DNA from: Thermomonas flagellata
GTDB lineage: Bacteria > Pseudomonadota > Gammaproteobacteria > Xanthomonadales > Xanthomonadaceae
Assembly (NCBI RefSeq): GCF_022419185.1
Contig: NZ_JAJOZK010000004.1
Coordinates: 124,001-188,000 of the forward strand
DNA length: 64,000 nucleotides
Direction of reading: 5' to 3'
Under the pieces are notes generated by a model. It searched no databases, had not been told where the DNA came from, and was given only the letters and a program-made list of their open reading frames with translations. A program made the translations under genes and the position numbers. Of this stretch, positions 1-10,712 are shown piece by piece; the stretch's first letter is position 1; every line of letters begins with the position of its first letter.

Positions 1-1
1 C

Positions 2-871
2 ATCCTGACGGTGGCGGTGGTGACCAAGCCGTTCCCGTTCGAGGGCCGCCGGCGCATGCAGGTCGCGCTCAAGGGGATCGAGGAGCTCAGCCAACACTGC
101 GACTCGCTGATCACCATCCCGAACGAGAAGCTGATCACCGTGCTCGGCCGCAACGCGACCATGCTGCAGGCGTTCCGCGCCGCCAACGACGTGCTGCTCG
201 GCGCGGTGCAGGGCATCGCCGACCTGATCGTGCGCCCGGGCCTGATCAACGTCGACTTCGCCGACGTGCGCACGGTGATGAGCGAGATGGGCCTGGCCAT
301 GATGGGCACCGGCAGCGCGCGCGGCGACGACCGCGCCCAGGCCGCGGCCGAGGCGGCGATCCAGAACCCGCTGCTGGACGACGTCAACCTCACCGGCGCC
401 AACGGCATCCTGGTCAACATCACCGCCGGCCCGGACTTCACCATGGCCGAGTTCGACGAGGTCGGCCGCACGGTCGAGCAGTTCGCTTCCGAGGACGCCA
501 CCGTGGTCATCGGCACCGTGCTCGACCCGGAGATGCAGGACGACGTGCGGGTGACGGTGGTGGCCACCGGCCTGAACCGCGCCACCGGCGTGCGCGGGCT
601 GGGCCGCGGCCAGGGCGAGCCGCGCTTCGAGGCCGCGCAGGAGGCCCCGCGCCGGCCGCAGGTGCAGCTGATCAACACCCAGGCCAAGCGTGACGGCACC
701 ACCGGGCTGATGATCGACAGCGTGGCCGATCCGTTCGCGCCGCCGCTGCGCGGGGGCGCCGGGATCGCCGCCGGGTTGCGCCGCAACGCGGATGCCGCGC
801 CGGCCGCGGCCGAGCTGCCGAAGGACGACTACCTGAACATTCCGGCGTTCCTGCGCCGACAGGCGGACTGA
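2..871 (+). CDS. ftsZ: Cell division GTPase FtsZ (5-prime truncated by window edge)
   Basis: FtsZ is the tubulin-like GTPase that forms the cytokinetic Z-ring under the inner membrane. The reading frame is already open at the first bases ([15 protein letters not shown]), so the gene begins upstream and only the last 289 residues are present. Visible hallmarks are the segment joining the two domains ([10 protein letters not shown]), the T7 catalytic loop region ([15 protein letters not shown]), the C-terminal GTPase-activating domain ([24 protein letters not shown]), a variable proline/alanine-rich linker, and the conserved C-terminal tail [15 protein letters not shown] that binds FtsA/ZipA-type partners. 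The GTG at 11 is internal, not a start. The next gene, lpxC, follows the usual dcw-cluster order after an unusually long repeat-filled gap. Certain apart from the missing 5-prime end. Confidence 0.98.
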   Translation: MLTVAVVTKPFPFEGRRRMQVALKGIEELSQHCDSLITIPNEKLITVLGRNATMLQAFRAANDVLLGAVQGIADLIVRPGLINVDFADVRTVMSEMGLAMMGTGSARGDDRAQAAAEAAIQNPLLDDVNLTGANGILVNITAGPDFTMAEFDEVGRTVEQFASEDATVVIGTVLDPEMQDDVRVTVVATGLNRATGVRGLGRGQGEPRFEAAQEAPRRPQVQLINTQAKRDGTTGLMIDSVADPFAPPLRGGAGIAAGLRRNADAAPAAAELPKDDYLNIPAFLRRQAD

Positions 872-899
872 CGGCCTTCCCGGGCGTAGGCGGCCGGTG

Positions 900-1193
900 C
901 CGGATGGCCCCGCCCGGCCGTCCATGGCCGGGCGCTCGGCCACGCGCGGGGCCATGCCCCGCGAGTACGTGTCCTCGCCCTGCGCCGTCAGGCCGACTGA
1001 AGGCCCTCCATGGCGCAGCAAATCGACTCCGGATGGCCCCGCCCGGCCATCCGTGGCCGGGCGCTCCGCCACGCGCGGGGCCATGCCCCGCGAGCGCGCG
1101 GCCTCGCCCTGCGCCGTCAGGCCGACTGAAGGCCCTCCATGGCGCAGCAAATCGACTCCGGATGACCCCGCCCGGCCATCCGTGGCCGGGCGC
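900..1193 (+). repeat. 129-bp tandem repeat, 2.3 copies, hairpin-rich
   Basis: Two complete units (900-1028 and 1029-1157) and a 36-bp partial third (1158-1193) repeat with a period of exactly 129 bp and few mismatches. Each full unit carries three inverted repeats: an 8-bp stem with a TCCG loop (1042-1061 in unit 2), an 8-bp stem with a CAT loop (1074-1092 in unit 2), and a 7-bp stem CTGCGCC/GGCGCAG closing a longer loop. Because 129 is divisible by three, every frame shows 43-residue protein repeats, but these ORFs overlap one another, lack a credible start and look non-coding. The block fills half of the ftsZ-lpxC gap. Confidence 0.9.
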
Positions 1194-1452
1194 GGGGACC
1201 GGCGGGGCCAGTCCGGCGCGTGGGCGTCCGCGGCGGCTTCGACGGGGGCGGGCATGCGGCGGCGCCCGATCGATCGCCGCGCACGCGCACTGCGGGGCGG
1301 TCGGCCGGGGACCTGCCATGCCCGATCGCGGGCCGCTGGCCGCCTGCCGACCGGAGAGGGCGTGCCGCGCGGCATGTCCGGCAGGGCCGCGGCCCGCCTG
1401 CCGATCCGCGGCTGCAACGCTGCATCACGGCGCGGTTCAGCCGCCTGCATGC

Positions 1453-1458
1453 TAATCT
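1453..1458 (+). promoter_or_regulatory. Putative -10 element of lpxC (leaderless spacing)
   Basis: TAATCT, preceded by TG in the extended -10 position, ends six bases before the lpxC ATG, so transcription would begin at or next to the start codon. No Shine-Dalgarno sequence fits in that space, and no clear -35 is visible. The same 6-nt arrangement precedes pilS, ruvB and queE in this window. Confidence 0.45.
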
Positions 1459-1464
1459 GAACGA

Positions 1465-2382
1465 ATGCTGCGCCAACGCACCCTCAAGACCCAGATCCGC
1501 GCCACCGGCGTCGGCCTGCACAGCGGCGAGAAGGTCTTCATGACCCTGCGCCCGGCCCCGGCCGACACCGGCATCGTGTTCCGCCGCACCGACCTCGATC
1601 CGGTGGTCGAGGTGCCGGCGGACGCCGGCCTGGTTACCGAGACCACGCTGTGCACCGGCCTGACCTGTGGGCCGGCCAAGGTGCAGACCGTCGAGCACCT
1701 ACTGTCGGCCTTGGCCGGGCTGGGCATCGACAATGCCTACGTCGAGCTGACCGCGGCCGAGGTGCCGATCATGGACGGCTCGGCCGGGCCCTTCGTGTTC
1801 CTGCTGCAGTCGGCCGGGATCGTCGAGCAGGACGCGCCCAAGCGCTTCATCCGGATCCGCAAGCCGGTCGAGGTGCGCGAGGGCGACAAGTGGGCGCGCT
1901 TCACCCCGCACGCCGGGTTCCGGCTCGCGTTCACGGTGCGCTTCGACCATCCGGCGATCCCGGAGGCGCTCTCGCGCGCCGAGGTCGAGTTCACCAGCGA
2001 GGCCTACGTGCGCGAGGTCAGCCGTGCGCGCACCTTCGGCTTCATGCGCGACCTCGAGTACATGCGCGAGCGCAACCTCGGCCTCGGCGGGTCGATGGAC
2101 AACGCGATCGTGCTCGACGAATTCCGCGTGCTCAACGAGGACGGCCTGCGCTACGCCGACGAGTTCGTGCGCCACAAGATCCTGGACGCCATCGGCGACC
2201 TCTACCTGGCCGGGCATCCGATCATCGGCGCCTACGAGGGCTACAAGTCCGGGCATGCGCTGAACAACCGGCTGGTGCGCGCGCTGCTGGCGGACGCCGC
2301 GGCGTGGGAGGAGGTCACCTTCGCCGATCCGGTGCAGGCCCCGCCGGCCCTGTACGGCCTGCGCCAGCCGGCGCTGGCCTGA
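1465..2382 (+). CDS. lpxC: UDP-3-O-acyl-N-acetylglucosamine deacetylase LpxC
   Basis: Catalyses the committed, zinc-dependent step of lipid A synthesis: removal of acetate from UDP-3-O-(acyl)-GlcNAc in the cytoplasm. The 305-residue protein matches the usual LpxC length. Expected motifs are present: [10 protein letters not shown] at the N-terminus, zinc-binding His near residue 78 in TVEHLLSAL, the [10 protein letters not shown] motif, His and Asp in [13 protein letters not shown], and the catalytic His of SGHALNN near residue 264. The ATG was chosen because it gives the canonical MLRQRTLK N-terminus and sits directly after a -10-like box. It is the last gene of the dcw-type cluster on this strand; the next gene, dciA, converges on it. 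LpxC is usually controlled by FtsH proteolysis; nothing in the sequence tests that here. Confidence 0.97.
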   Translation: MLRQRTLKTQIRATGVGLHSGEKVFMTLRPAPADTGIVFRRTDLDPVVEVPADAGLVTETTLCTGLTCGPAKVQTVEHLLSALAGLGIDNAYVELTAAEVPIMDGSAGPFVFLLQSAGIVEQDAPKRFIRIRKPVEVREGDKWARFTPHAGFRLAFTVRFDHPAIPEALSRAEVEFTSEAYVREVSRARTFGFMRDLEYMRERNLGLGGSMDNAIVLDEFRVLNEDGLRYADEFVRHKILDAIGDLYLAGHPIIGAYEGYKSGHALNNRLVRALLADAAAWEEVTFADPVQAPPALYGLRQPALA

Positions 2383-2465
2383 ACCGGACCCGGACGCGCC
2401 GGCCTCCGTCAACGCGCCTGCGCACGCCGCCGCGCGTTTCTCCAGCGGCAGATCACGGTGCGTCT

Positions 2466-2488
2466 GCGCGGCGCCTGCCGCGCCGTTT
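2466..2488 (+). terminator. Probable lpxC terminator
   Basis: A 7-bp perfect stem (GCGCGGC/GCCGCGC, loop GCCT) is followed by CGTTTCG. The short T-run is weak, but the stem plus GTTT tail recurs at other gene ends in this window. It lies between the convergent lpxC and dciA genes. Confidence 0.4.
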
Positions 2489-2555
2489 CGCGGACGCGGT
2501 CACGCCGGGGCCGGCCTGCTTACGGTTTGTTTAACAAAATCACGGACTTGTGCGG

Positions 2556-3077
2556 CTAGGATGCGCCCTCCTCCGGGGGGCGGACGGGCCGCAAGCCCCG
2601 CCGACCGGAGCCGCGGTCTCCCCCGGCGCCCGCCTCGGGCGTGTCCGACCGCAACAGGGCGAGGGCGGTGTCCAGCGCAGATGGACGCCGCCCGCGCGCG
2701 GGTGGTGCCGGGGGCGTGCCCGGTGCCGGTGGGAGCGGTCCCTGCCAGGTCCGGATCGTCACCCCCGCCACGCCCAGCCCGAGGGACCGGGCAGCGTCGA
2801 GCAGGGCCGGGGCCGCCAGCCGCAGGCGGGCGTTCCAGGCCGGATGGTCGACGAGGTACACCAGCCGGTCGTCGCGGACGTTGGCCAGGCGTGCATGCGC
2901 GGCCAGCGCGGGCGGCAGGCAGGGCCGCAACGATCGGTCCAGCGCGTCGAGCCACTGCGCCCGGCGCAACGGGTCGCCGGCGGCGTCCGCCAGCAGCGCG
3001 TCCAGCGCGGTGGGCGGCCCGGCCGGCGGGGTAGCAGCGTCCTGCGGGGGCGCGGAACCAGAACGGGACATGGGCAT
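2556..3077 (-). CDS. dciA: DUF721 protein, DciA-like replicative helicase loader
   Basis: DUF721/DciA proteins are the ancestral bacterial loaders of the replicative helicase DnaB. This 173-residue product has the family core: a short helical start (TALDALLADAAGDPLRRAQWLDALDRSL), then the KH-like core (LPPALAAHARLANVRDDRLVYLV, HPAWNARLRLAAPALLDAAR) and a proline/arginine-rich disordered C-terminal tail. The start is ambiguous between MPMSRS at 3077 and MSRS at 3071. Its start codon is head-to-head with the M23 peptidase start, so no intergenic space separates the two genes. It converges with lpxC. A DUF721 gene in this exact place is typical of Xanthomonads. Family identity is good; the helicase-loading role is taken from the family. 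Confidence 0.8.
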   Translation of the reverse strand: MPMSRSGSAPPQDAATPPAGPPTALDALLADAAGDPLRRAQWLDALDRSLRPCLPPALAAHARLANVRDDRLVYLVDHPAWNARLRLAAPALLDAARSLGLGVAGVTIRTWQGPLPPAPGTPPAPPARGRRPSALDTALALLRSDTPEAGAGGDRGSGRRGLRPVRPPEEGAS

Positions 3078-4023
3078 GCGCGACGACACTCCGAAGCCGC
3101 ACCACGATACCCGCCAGCGCCTGCGGATGCTCGTCGGCCGGGTGCGCGCGGAGGCCCTGCGGCGGCCGCTGGCGGCCGCCGGTGTGCTGCTGGCGCTGGG
3201 CGCGCTGCTCGGCGCCGGCGCGCGCAGCGTGATCGGCATGGCCCAGCTGCAGGCGCTGCAGGCCGCCGAGGCGGCCCGCCAGGGCGAGGTCGCGCGCATC
3301 CGGCGCGACGCCCAGCGCGAGGTGAATGCGCTGGCCGCGCGGCTGGCGGAGCTGCAGGCGCAGGCCAACCGCCTGAACGCCCTCGGCGCGCGCCTGACCC
3401 GTGCCGGGGAGCTGGCCGACGGCGAATTCGACTTCGACAAGCCGGTCGGCCAGGGTGGCGGCGGTACCAGCCGCGACATGCCGGCGGCCGAACTGCGCCA
3501 GCAACTGGACCAACTCGAGGACGACTACCGCCGCGCCGACACCCAGTTGTCGGTGCTGGAATCGCTGCTGTTCAACCGCCAGCTCGACCTGGCCGCGCTG
3601 CCCTCGCGCGCGCCGATCGCCGGCAGCTACGTCACCTCCGGCTTCGGCGGCCGCGCCGACCCGTTTGGCGGCGGCTGGCAATTCCACCGCGGCATCGACT
3701 TCGAGGCGCGGATCGGCGACCCGGTGCTGGCGGTGGCCGACGGCGTGGTCAGCTTCGCCGGGGTGCGCTCCGGCTACGGCAACGTGATCGAGATCGACCA
3801 CGGCAACGGCTACGTCACCCGCTATGCCCACAACTCGCGCCTGGAGAAGCAGGTCGGGGACCTGGTCCGGGCCGGGCAGGAGATCGCCAAGGCCGGTTCC
3901 AGCGGGCGCTCGACCGGGGCGCACGTGCACTTCGAGGTCTGGCAGGACGGGGTGGTGGTCAACCCGCGCAAGTTCCTCGGCCACAACGACGCCCTCGCCA
4001 GGCACGGGCCGCAGCGCGGCTGA
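3076..4023 (+). CDS. M23 family (LytM-type) murein endopeptidase or regulator
   Basis: Predicted envelope peptidoglycan endopeptidase or activator of amidases. The 315-residue protein has a short cytoplasmic N-terminus, one membrane anchor (about residues 32-50, LAAAGVLLALGALLGAGA), a coiled coil rich in Ala/Arg/Glu (about 55-115) and a C-terminal LytM domain. The zinc ligands of active M23 enzymes are present: H and D in FHRGIDFEA, and HVHFE near the end. The domain also has the GYGNVIEIDHGNGYVTRYAH core, so it is probably catalytically competent rather than a degenerate EnvC-like activator. Starts at 3070, 3076 and 3127 are possible; 3076 keeps the N-terminus while limiting overlap with dciA. 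It lies just upstream of secA, with a terminator hairpin between. Confidence 0.85.
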   Translation: MRDDTPKPHHDTRQRLRMLVGRVRAEALRRPLAAAGVLLALGALLGAGARSVIGMAQLQALQAAEAARQGEVARIRRDAQREVNALAARLAELQAQANRLNALGARLTRAGELADGEFDFDKPVGQGGGGTSRDMPAAELRQQLDQLEDDYRRADTQLSVLESLLFNRQLDLAALPSRAPIAGSYVTSGFGGRADPFGGGWQFHRGIDFEARIGDPVLAVADGVVSFAGVRSGYGNVIEIDHGNGYVTRYAHNSRLEKQVGDLVRAGQEIAKAGSSGRSTGAHVHFEVWQDGVVVNPRKFLGHNDALARHGPQRG

Positions 4024-4064
4024 CAACGCGCAGGGGCTTGCGTCCGCCGCGGGCCGCCTCCAGC

Positions 4065-4070
4065 TACACT
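4065..4070 (+). promoter_or_regulatory. Possible -10 element upstream of secA
   Basis: TACACT lies 11 bp before a terminator-like hairpin and 94 bp before the secA start. The nearest -35-like TTGCGT is 21 bp upstream, too far for a good promoter. If it is used, the hairpin at 4082-4104 would lie in the secA leader. Confidence 0.25.
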
Positions 4071-4081
4071 AACGACCCTCG

Positions 4082-4104
4082 AACGGGCGCCGGGCGCCCG
4101 TTTT
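4082..4104 (+). terminator. Rho-independent terminator between M23 gene and secA
   Basis: A 9-bp perfect stem AACGGGCGC/GCGCCCGTT with a CGG loop runs into TTTT. It sits 59 bp after the M23 stop codon and 61 bp before the secA start. Confidence 0.75.
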
Positions 4105-4164
4105 CGTTGTCATGCCATGCCGATGCCGCGCCGCCGGCGCGCATCCCCCGGAGACCCCAGACCC

Positions 4165-6891
<2,727 letters not shown>

Positions 6892-6904
6892 GCCGGGCGC
6901 GCCG

Positions 6905-7897
6905 GTGAGCGCCGCCGCGCCCGCGCCCGGCGACCTGCACGTGGTGGCCGCGGTCCTGCGCGATGGCGACGGGCGGGTGCTGCTGGCGCAGCGCCCGCCG
7001 GGCAAGCCGTTGGCCGGGCTGTGGGAGTTTCCGGGCGGCAAGGTCGAGCCCGGCGAGGCCCCGGCGCGGGCGCTGGCGCGCGAACTGCGCGAGGAACTCG
7101 GGTTGCACGTGCGGCCCGGCGCGCGCCTGATCCGGGTGCCGCAGCAGCGCGCGGACGGGCGCCGGCTGTGGCTGGACGTGTTCGCGGTCGGGGCGGACGC
7201 CGCCCCGCGCGCGCTGGAAGGGCAGGCGCTGGCCTGGGTCGCGCCGGAAGCCTTGCTGCAGCGGCCGATGCCGCCGGCCGACCGCCCGGTGGCGGCAGCG
7301 CTTTGCGACCCGCCGCACTATCTGGTCACGCCCGTCCCCGGCGCGGACGATGCGGCCTGGCTGGCGGCGCTGGAGGCCGCGCTCGTCGCCGGCGTGCGTC
7401 GATTGCAGCTGCGCGCGCCGGGACTGGCACCGGCGCGCTGGGCGGCGCTGGCCGCGGCGGCGGTGGAGCGCGCCCGTGCGGCCGGGGCGCAGGTGCTGGT
7501 CAACGGCGATCCGGTGCTGGCGCAGCGGCTGCACGCCGGCCTGCACCTGCGCGCGGCGCAGCTCGCCGATCCGCGCACGGCAGAGATAGCGGCCGCGGTG
7601 CACGCCAGCGGACGGCCGCTGGCCGCCTCCTGCCATGCTGCCGAGGAGCTGCGCGCGGCCGAGGCCCTGGGCTGCGCGTTCGCGGTGCTCGGCCCGGTGG
7701 CCGCGACCGCCAGCCATCCCGGCCAGCCCGGGCTCGGCTGGTCGGCCTTCGCTGCCCTGCGCGCGCAGGCGGCGCTGCCGGTCTATGCGATCGGCGGCCT
7801 TACGCCAGCGGATCTCGCCATCGCCCGTCTGCATGGCGCGCAGGGCATCGCCGCGATCCGCGCGCTGTGGCCCGCGCCGGTCGCGCCCGCCGGCTAG
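6905..7897 (+). CDS. Nudix hydrolase (MutT-like) fused to a ThiE/TenI-like domain
   Basis: Two domains in 330 residues. The N-terminal half is a MutT-type pyrophosphatase with an intact Nudix box: GGKVEPGE followed seven residues later by RELREELGL, which predicts sanitation of oxidised nucleotides such as 8-oxo-dGTP. The C-terminal half (about residues 140-325) has a thiamine-phosphate-synthase-like TIM-barrel fold signature (LVNGDPVLAQ, GLHLRAAQL, FAVLGPVAAT, VYAIGGLTP). The catalytic loops look degenerate compared with true ThiE, so thiamine synthesis is doubtful. This fusion next to secA is conserved in many gammaproteobacteria. The start is GTG, 13 bp after secA; the frame is open further upstream inside secA. 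Its stop overlaps the convergent coaE stop in the shared bases CTAG. Confidence 0.88.
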   Translation: MSAAAPAPGDLHVVAAVLRDGDGRVLLAQRPPGKPLAGLWEFPGGKVEPGEAPARALARELREELGLHVRPGARLIRVPQQRADGRRLWLDVFAVGADAAPRALEGQALAWVAPEALLQRPMPPADRPVAAALCDPPHYLVTPVPGADDAAWLAALEAALVAGVRRLQLRAPGLAPARWAALAAAAVERARAAGAQVLVNGDPVLAQRLHAGLHLRAAQLADPRTAEIAAAVHASGRPLAASCHAAEELRAAEALGCAFAVLGPVAATASHPGQPGLGWSAFAALRAQAALPVYAIGGLTPADLAIARLHGAQGIAAIRALWPAPVAPAG

Positions 7898-8535
7898 GCG
7901 CCGGGCGTGGGGCCGGGGTCGGCTTCCGCGAGCGCGGCCAGATGCCGGTACAGCCGGTCGAGCACGGCGACCTGCGCGTCCAGCGCGGCCTCCGTGCCGG
8001 TGTTGGCGAGCACGTCGTCGGCGATCGCCAAGCGCTGTTCGCGGCCCGCCTGCGCGGCGAGCATGGCCGCCGCCAGCGCGGCGTCGATCCCGTCGCGCCG
8101 GCGCAGCCGTTCCAGCTGGACCTCCGCTGGCACGTCCACCACCAGCACCCGTGCCAGCCACGGCCAGGCCGCGCGCCCGCCTTCGGCCAGCAGCGGGATC
8201 GCGGCCAGTGCGTACGGCCCCGCCGCCGCGGCGCAGGCTGCCTGCAGCGTGTGCCGCACGTATGGATGCACGATCGCCTCCAGCGTGCGGCGGGCCGCGT
8301 CGTCGGCGAACACCCGCCGCCGCATCGCGGGGCGGTCCAGAGCGCCATCCGCGGCGAGCACCTGCGGTCCGAACGCGGCGACCACCGCCTGCAGGCCCGG
8401 GCTGCCGGGCGCGAGCGCATCGCGCGCGGCGGCATCGGCATCCGCGACCGCGATTCCGCGCGCGCGGAACAGCCGTTCGACCGTGCTCTTGCCGGCGGCG
8501 ACCCCGCCGGTCAGTCCGACCACGTAGCGGGCCAT
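7894..8535 (-). CDS. coaE: Dephospho-CoA kinase CoaE
   Basis: Catalyses the last step of coenzyme A synthesis, ATP-dependent phosphorylation of dephospho-CoA. At 213 residues it has normal length, with the P-loop GLTGGVAAGKST at residues 8-19, the DAD motif (AVADADAAARDAL), HPYVRHTL in the CoA-binding region and the VVDVPAEVQLERLRRRDG lid segment. It is the last gene of the pilB-pilC-pilD-coaE unit, 16 bp after pilD; coaE beside pilD is common in gammaproteobacteria. Its stop codon overlaps that of the convergent Nudix gene. Confidence 0.95.
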   Translation of the reverse strand: MARYVVGLTGGVAAGKSTVERLFRARGIAVADADAAARDALAPGSPGLQAVVAAFGPQVLAADGALDRPAMRRRVFADDAARRTLEAIVHPYVRHTLQAACAAAAGPYALAAIPLLAEGGRAAWPWLARVLVVDVPAEVQLERLRRRDGIDAALAAAMLAAQAGREQRLAIADDVLANTGTEAALDAQVAVLDRLYRHLAALAEADPGPTPGA

Positions 8536-8551
8536 GCCGGTCCCCAGCGCA

Positions 8552-9415
8552 TCAGGCCAGTCCGGCCAGACGCAGATAGGCGCCCACCAGGTCCTGGCCC
8601 CAGAAGAAGGTGATCCAGCCGGCGAACGCGAGGTACGGCCCGAACGGGATCGGGGTGGCGCGGTCGCGGCCCTTGGCCAGCAGCCATAGCGAACCGGCCA
8701 CGGCGCCCACCAGCGAGGACAGCAGGATGGTCGGCAGGATTCCGTGCAGCCCGGTCCAGGCCCCGATCGCCGCCAGCAGCTTGAAGTCGCCGTGGCCCAT
8801 CCCTTCCTTGCCGGTGAGCTGCTTGAACACCCAGTACACCGACCACAGGCTGAGATAGCCGACCATCGCCCCGGTCATCGCCGCCTTCTGGCCGACGAAC
8901 AGGTTCTCTACCGCCGCCACCATGCCCAGCCACAGCAGCGGCAGGGTGAGCTGGTCCGGCAGCAGGCGGGTGCGCAGGTCGATCCCGGACAGCGCCACCA
9001 AAAACCCGGTGAACACCATCGCCCCGAAGCCTTTCCAGCCGAAGCCGAAGCGCCACACGCAGACCACGAACAGCAGCGCGGTCAGCAACTCCACCAGCGG
9101 GTACTGCAGCGAGATCGGCGCCTTGCAGCTGCGGCAGCGGCCGCGCAGCGCCAGCCAGCTCAGCACCGGGATGTTCTCGTACCAGGCCAGGCGGTGCCCG
9201 CAGTGCGGGCAGTGCGAGCGCTCGACCACGATCCCCGGCGGCGGCGGGTCGTACAGGTCGGGGATCTCCAGGATCTCGCGCGCATCGCGCTTCCACTGCC
9301 ATTCCAGTCGCCGCGGCAGGCGCAGGATGACCACGTTGAGGAAGCTGCCGACCAGCAGCCCGAGGCCGGCCGCGGCGGGATAGCCGAGGCCGGGGTGTGC
9401 GTCGAGGAAGGCCAT
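8552..9415 (-). CDS. pilD: Type IV prepilin peptidase / N-methyltransferase PilD
   Basis: Inner-membrane aspartyl protease that cleaves the class III leader from prepilins and N-methylates the new N-terminal Phe. The 287-residue protein has two CxxC pairs (C69/C72 and C94/C97) in the cytoplasmic methylase domain, and the two catalytic aspartates in SGIDLRTRLLPD (D146) and GMGHGDFKLLAA (D211). It has about eight hydrophobic segments. Its substrates here would be the two pilins at 24.2-25.1 kb. It lies 18 bp after pilC and just before coaE. Confidence 0.96.
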   Translation of the reverse strand: MAFLDAHPGLGYPAAAGLGLLVGSFLNVVILRLPRRLEWQWKRDAREILEIPDLYDPPPPGIVVERSHCPHCGHRLAWYENIPVLSWLALRGRCRSCKAPISLQYPLVELLTALLFVVCVWRFGFGWKGFGAMVFTGFLVALSGIDLRTRLLPDQLTLPLLWLGMVAAVENLFVGQKAAMTGAMVGYLSLWSVYWVFKQLTGKEGMGHGDFKLLAAIGAWTGLHGILPTILLSSLVGAVAGSLWLLAKGRDRATPIPFGPYLAFAGWITFFWGQDLVGAYLRLAGLA

Positions 9416-9433
9416 CTGCCGCGGGCGCGCCGG

Positions 9434-10702
9434 TTACATCACGGTCATGGCGATCTTGAAGATCGGCAGGTACATCGCGACCACGATCGCGCCGACCAGG
9501 GTGCCGATGATCACCATCACCATCGGCTCGATCAGGCTGGACAGCGCGTCCACGGTGTTGTTGACCTGCTCCTCGTAGAACTCGGCGACCTTGAACAGCA
9601 TGCTGTCGAGCGCACCGGCCTCCTCGCCGATCGCGGTCATCTGCACCACCATGTTCGGGAACAGGTTGGTCTGCTTCATGGCCACGTTGACCGGGTAGCC
9701 GACCGCGACGTCCTCCTGCATCTTCAGCACCGCCTGCTCGTACACCGTGTTGCCGGTGGCGCCGGCGACGCTGCCGAGCGCCTCCACCAGCGGCACGCCG
9801 GCCTTGAAGGTGACCGCCAGGGTGCGCGCGAAGCGCGCGATCGACGATTCGTGGAGCACCTTGCCGATCACCGGGATCTTGAGCAGCATGCGGTCGATGA
9901 AGTGCTTGAGCTTGGTCGAGCGCCGGTAGAAGTACATGAACACGGCGAAGCCGATGCCGGCGACGATCAGCGCCGCCCACCACCACTTGACCATGTATTC
10001 GGACAGCCCGAACACCATCTCGGTGAACGCCGGCAGGTCGGCGCCATAGCTCTGGAAGGTCTCCTTGAACACCGGCACCACGTAGATCAGCAGGAAGGCG
10101 CATACCAGGATCGCCACTGCGATCACCGCGGTCGGGTAGAACAGCGCCTTCTTGATCTTGCCCTTGATGCTCTCGATGTTTTCCTTGTAGGTGGCGATGG
10201 TGTCGAGCACGGTCTCCAGCACGCCGGACTGCTCGCCGGCGCGCACCAGGTTGCGGTAGAGCTCGTCGAACTGCACCGGGTACTGGCTGAGCGCCTCGTA
10301 GATCGAGGAGCCGCCCTCGATGTCGGCCTTGATGTTTTCGACCATCTTCTTCATCGCCGGGTTCTTCTGGCCACCGGCGATGATCTCCAGCGCCATCACG
10401 ATCGGCACGCCGGACTTCATCATGGTCGCCAGCTGGCGGCTGAAGCCGGCGATGTCCTGCGGCTTGATGCGCTTGGTCGCGCCGCCGAACAGCGGCTTGG
10501 GCTTGGGCTTGACCACGGTCGGGGTGATGCCCTGCTTGCGCAGTTCGGCGCGCAGCAGGTTGGCGCTCTTGGCCATCTGCTCGCCCTTCATCACCTTGCC
10601 GCGCTTGTCGCGGCCCTGCCAGACGAATTCCACCAGGGGGTTCAGGCGGCGCGCCTCGGCCTGGCTGCGCGCCTTGTTGATCGCGGCTCTGCGTGCGGAC
10701 AT
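9434..10702 (-). CDS. pilC: Type IV pilus inner-membrane platform protein PilC
   Basis: Polytopic platform protein that couples the PilB/PilT motors to pilin polymerisation. The 422-residue product has two GspF/PilC repeats (about residues 80-210 and 285-410), each with the hallmark helix pattern (FSRQLATMMKSGVPIVMALEII; FARTLAVTFKAGVPLVEALGSV) and membrane segments near 180-205, 230-255 and 390-415. The MSARRAAINKARSQ start leaves a 10-bp gap after pilB. It is the middle gene of pilB-pilC-pilD-coaE. Confidence 0.96.
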   Translation of the reverse strand: MSARRAAINKARSQAEARRLNPLVEFVWQGRDKRGKVMKGEQMAKSANLLRAELRKQGITPTVVKPKPKPLFGGATKRIKPQDIAGFSRQLATMMKSGVPIVMALEIIAGGQKNPAMKKMVENIKADIEGGSSIYEALSQYPVQFDELYRNLVRAGEQSGVLETVLDTIATYKENIESIKGKIKKALFYPTAVIAVAILVCAFLLIYVVPVFKETFQSYGADLPAFTEMVFGLSEYMVKWWWAALIVAGIGFAVFMYFYRRSTKLKHFIDRMLLKIPVIGKVLHESSIARFARTLAVTFKAGVPLVEALGSVAGATGNTVYEQAVLKMQEDVAVGYPVNVAMKQTNLFPNMVVQMTAIGEEAGALDSMLFKVAEFYEEQVNNTVDALSSLIEPMVMVIIGTLVGAIVVAMYLPIFKIAMTVM

Positions 10703-10712
10703 GTCGGTTCCC

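Larger units (their letters stand above)
872..1464. other. Long ftsZ-lpxC intergenic region
   Basis: This 593-bp stretch carries no convincing gene. Its first half is the 129-bp tandem repeat. The rest (1194-1450) is GC-rich with short dyads but no T-tract terminator and no tRNA-like fold that I can see. The last bases hold a TGCTAATCT extended -10-like element for lpxC. Overlapping ORFs of 107-215 codons on both strands here share arginine/proline/alanine-rich composition typical of spurious frames in GC-rich DNA. Confidence 0.7.

Noticed and set aside
900-1193. Possible CRISPR array
   Set aside because: The repeated unit is 129 bp with no separate unique spacers, and no cas genes are nearby.
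897-1460. ORFs of 183-215 codons with 43-residue repeats over the ftsZ-lpxC gap
   Set aside because: Repeats appear in all frames because the DNA period is 129 bp; no start signal and no protein-like composition. Treated as a DNA/RNA repeat.
3068-3081. Identical string GACATGGGCATGCG at the dciA/M23 start and near the bamD start (33220-33233)
   Set aside because: Two copies of a 14-mer that codes for Met-Pro-Met type starts can occur by chance under this base composition; flanks do not match.
4105-4164. SecM-like arrest peptide upstream of secA
   Set aside because: Short ATG-started frames here run into secA or give Arg/Cys-rich strings; none has a secretion signal or arrest motif.
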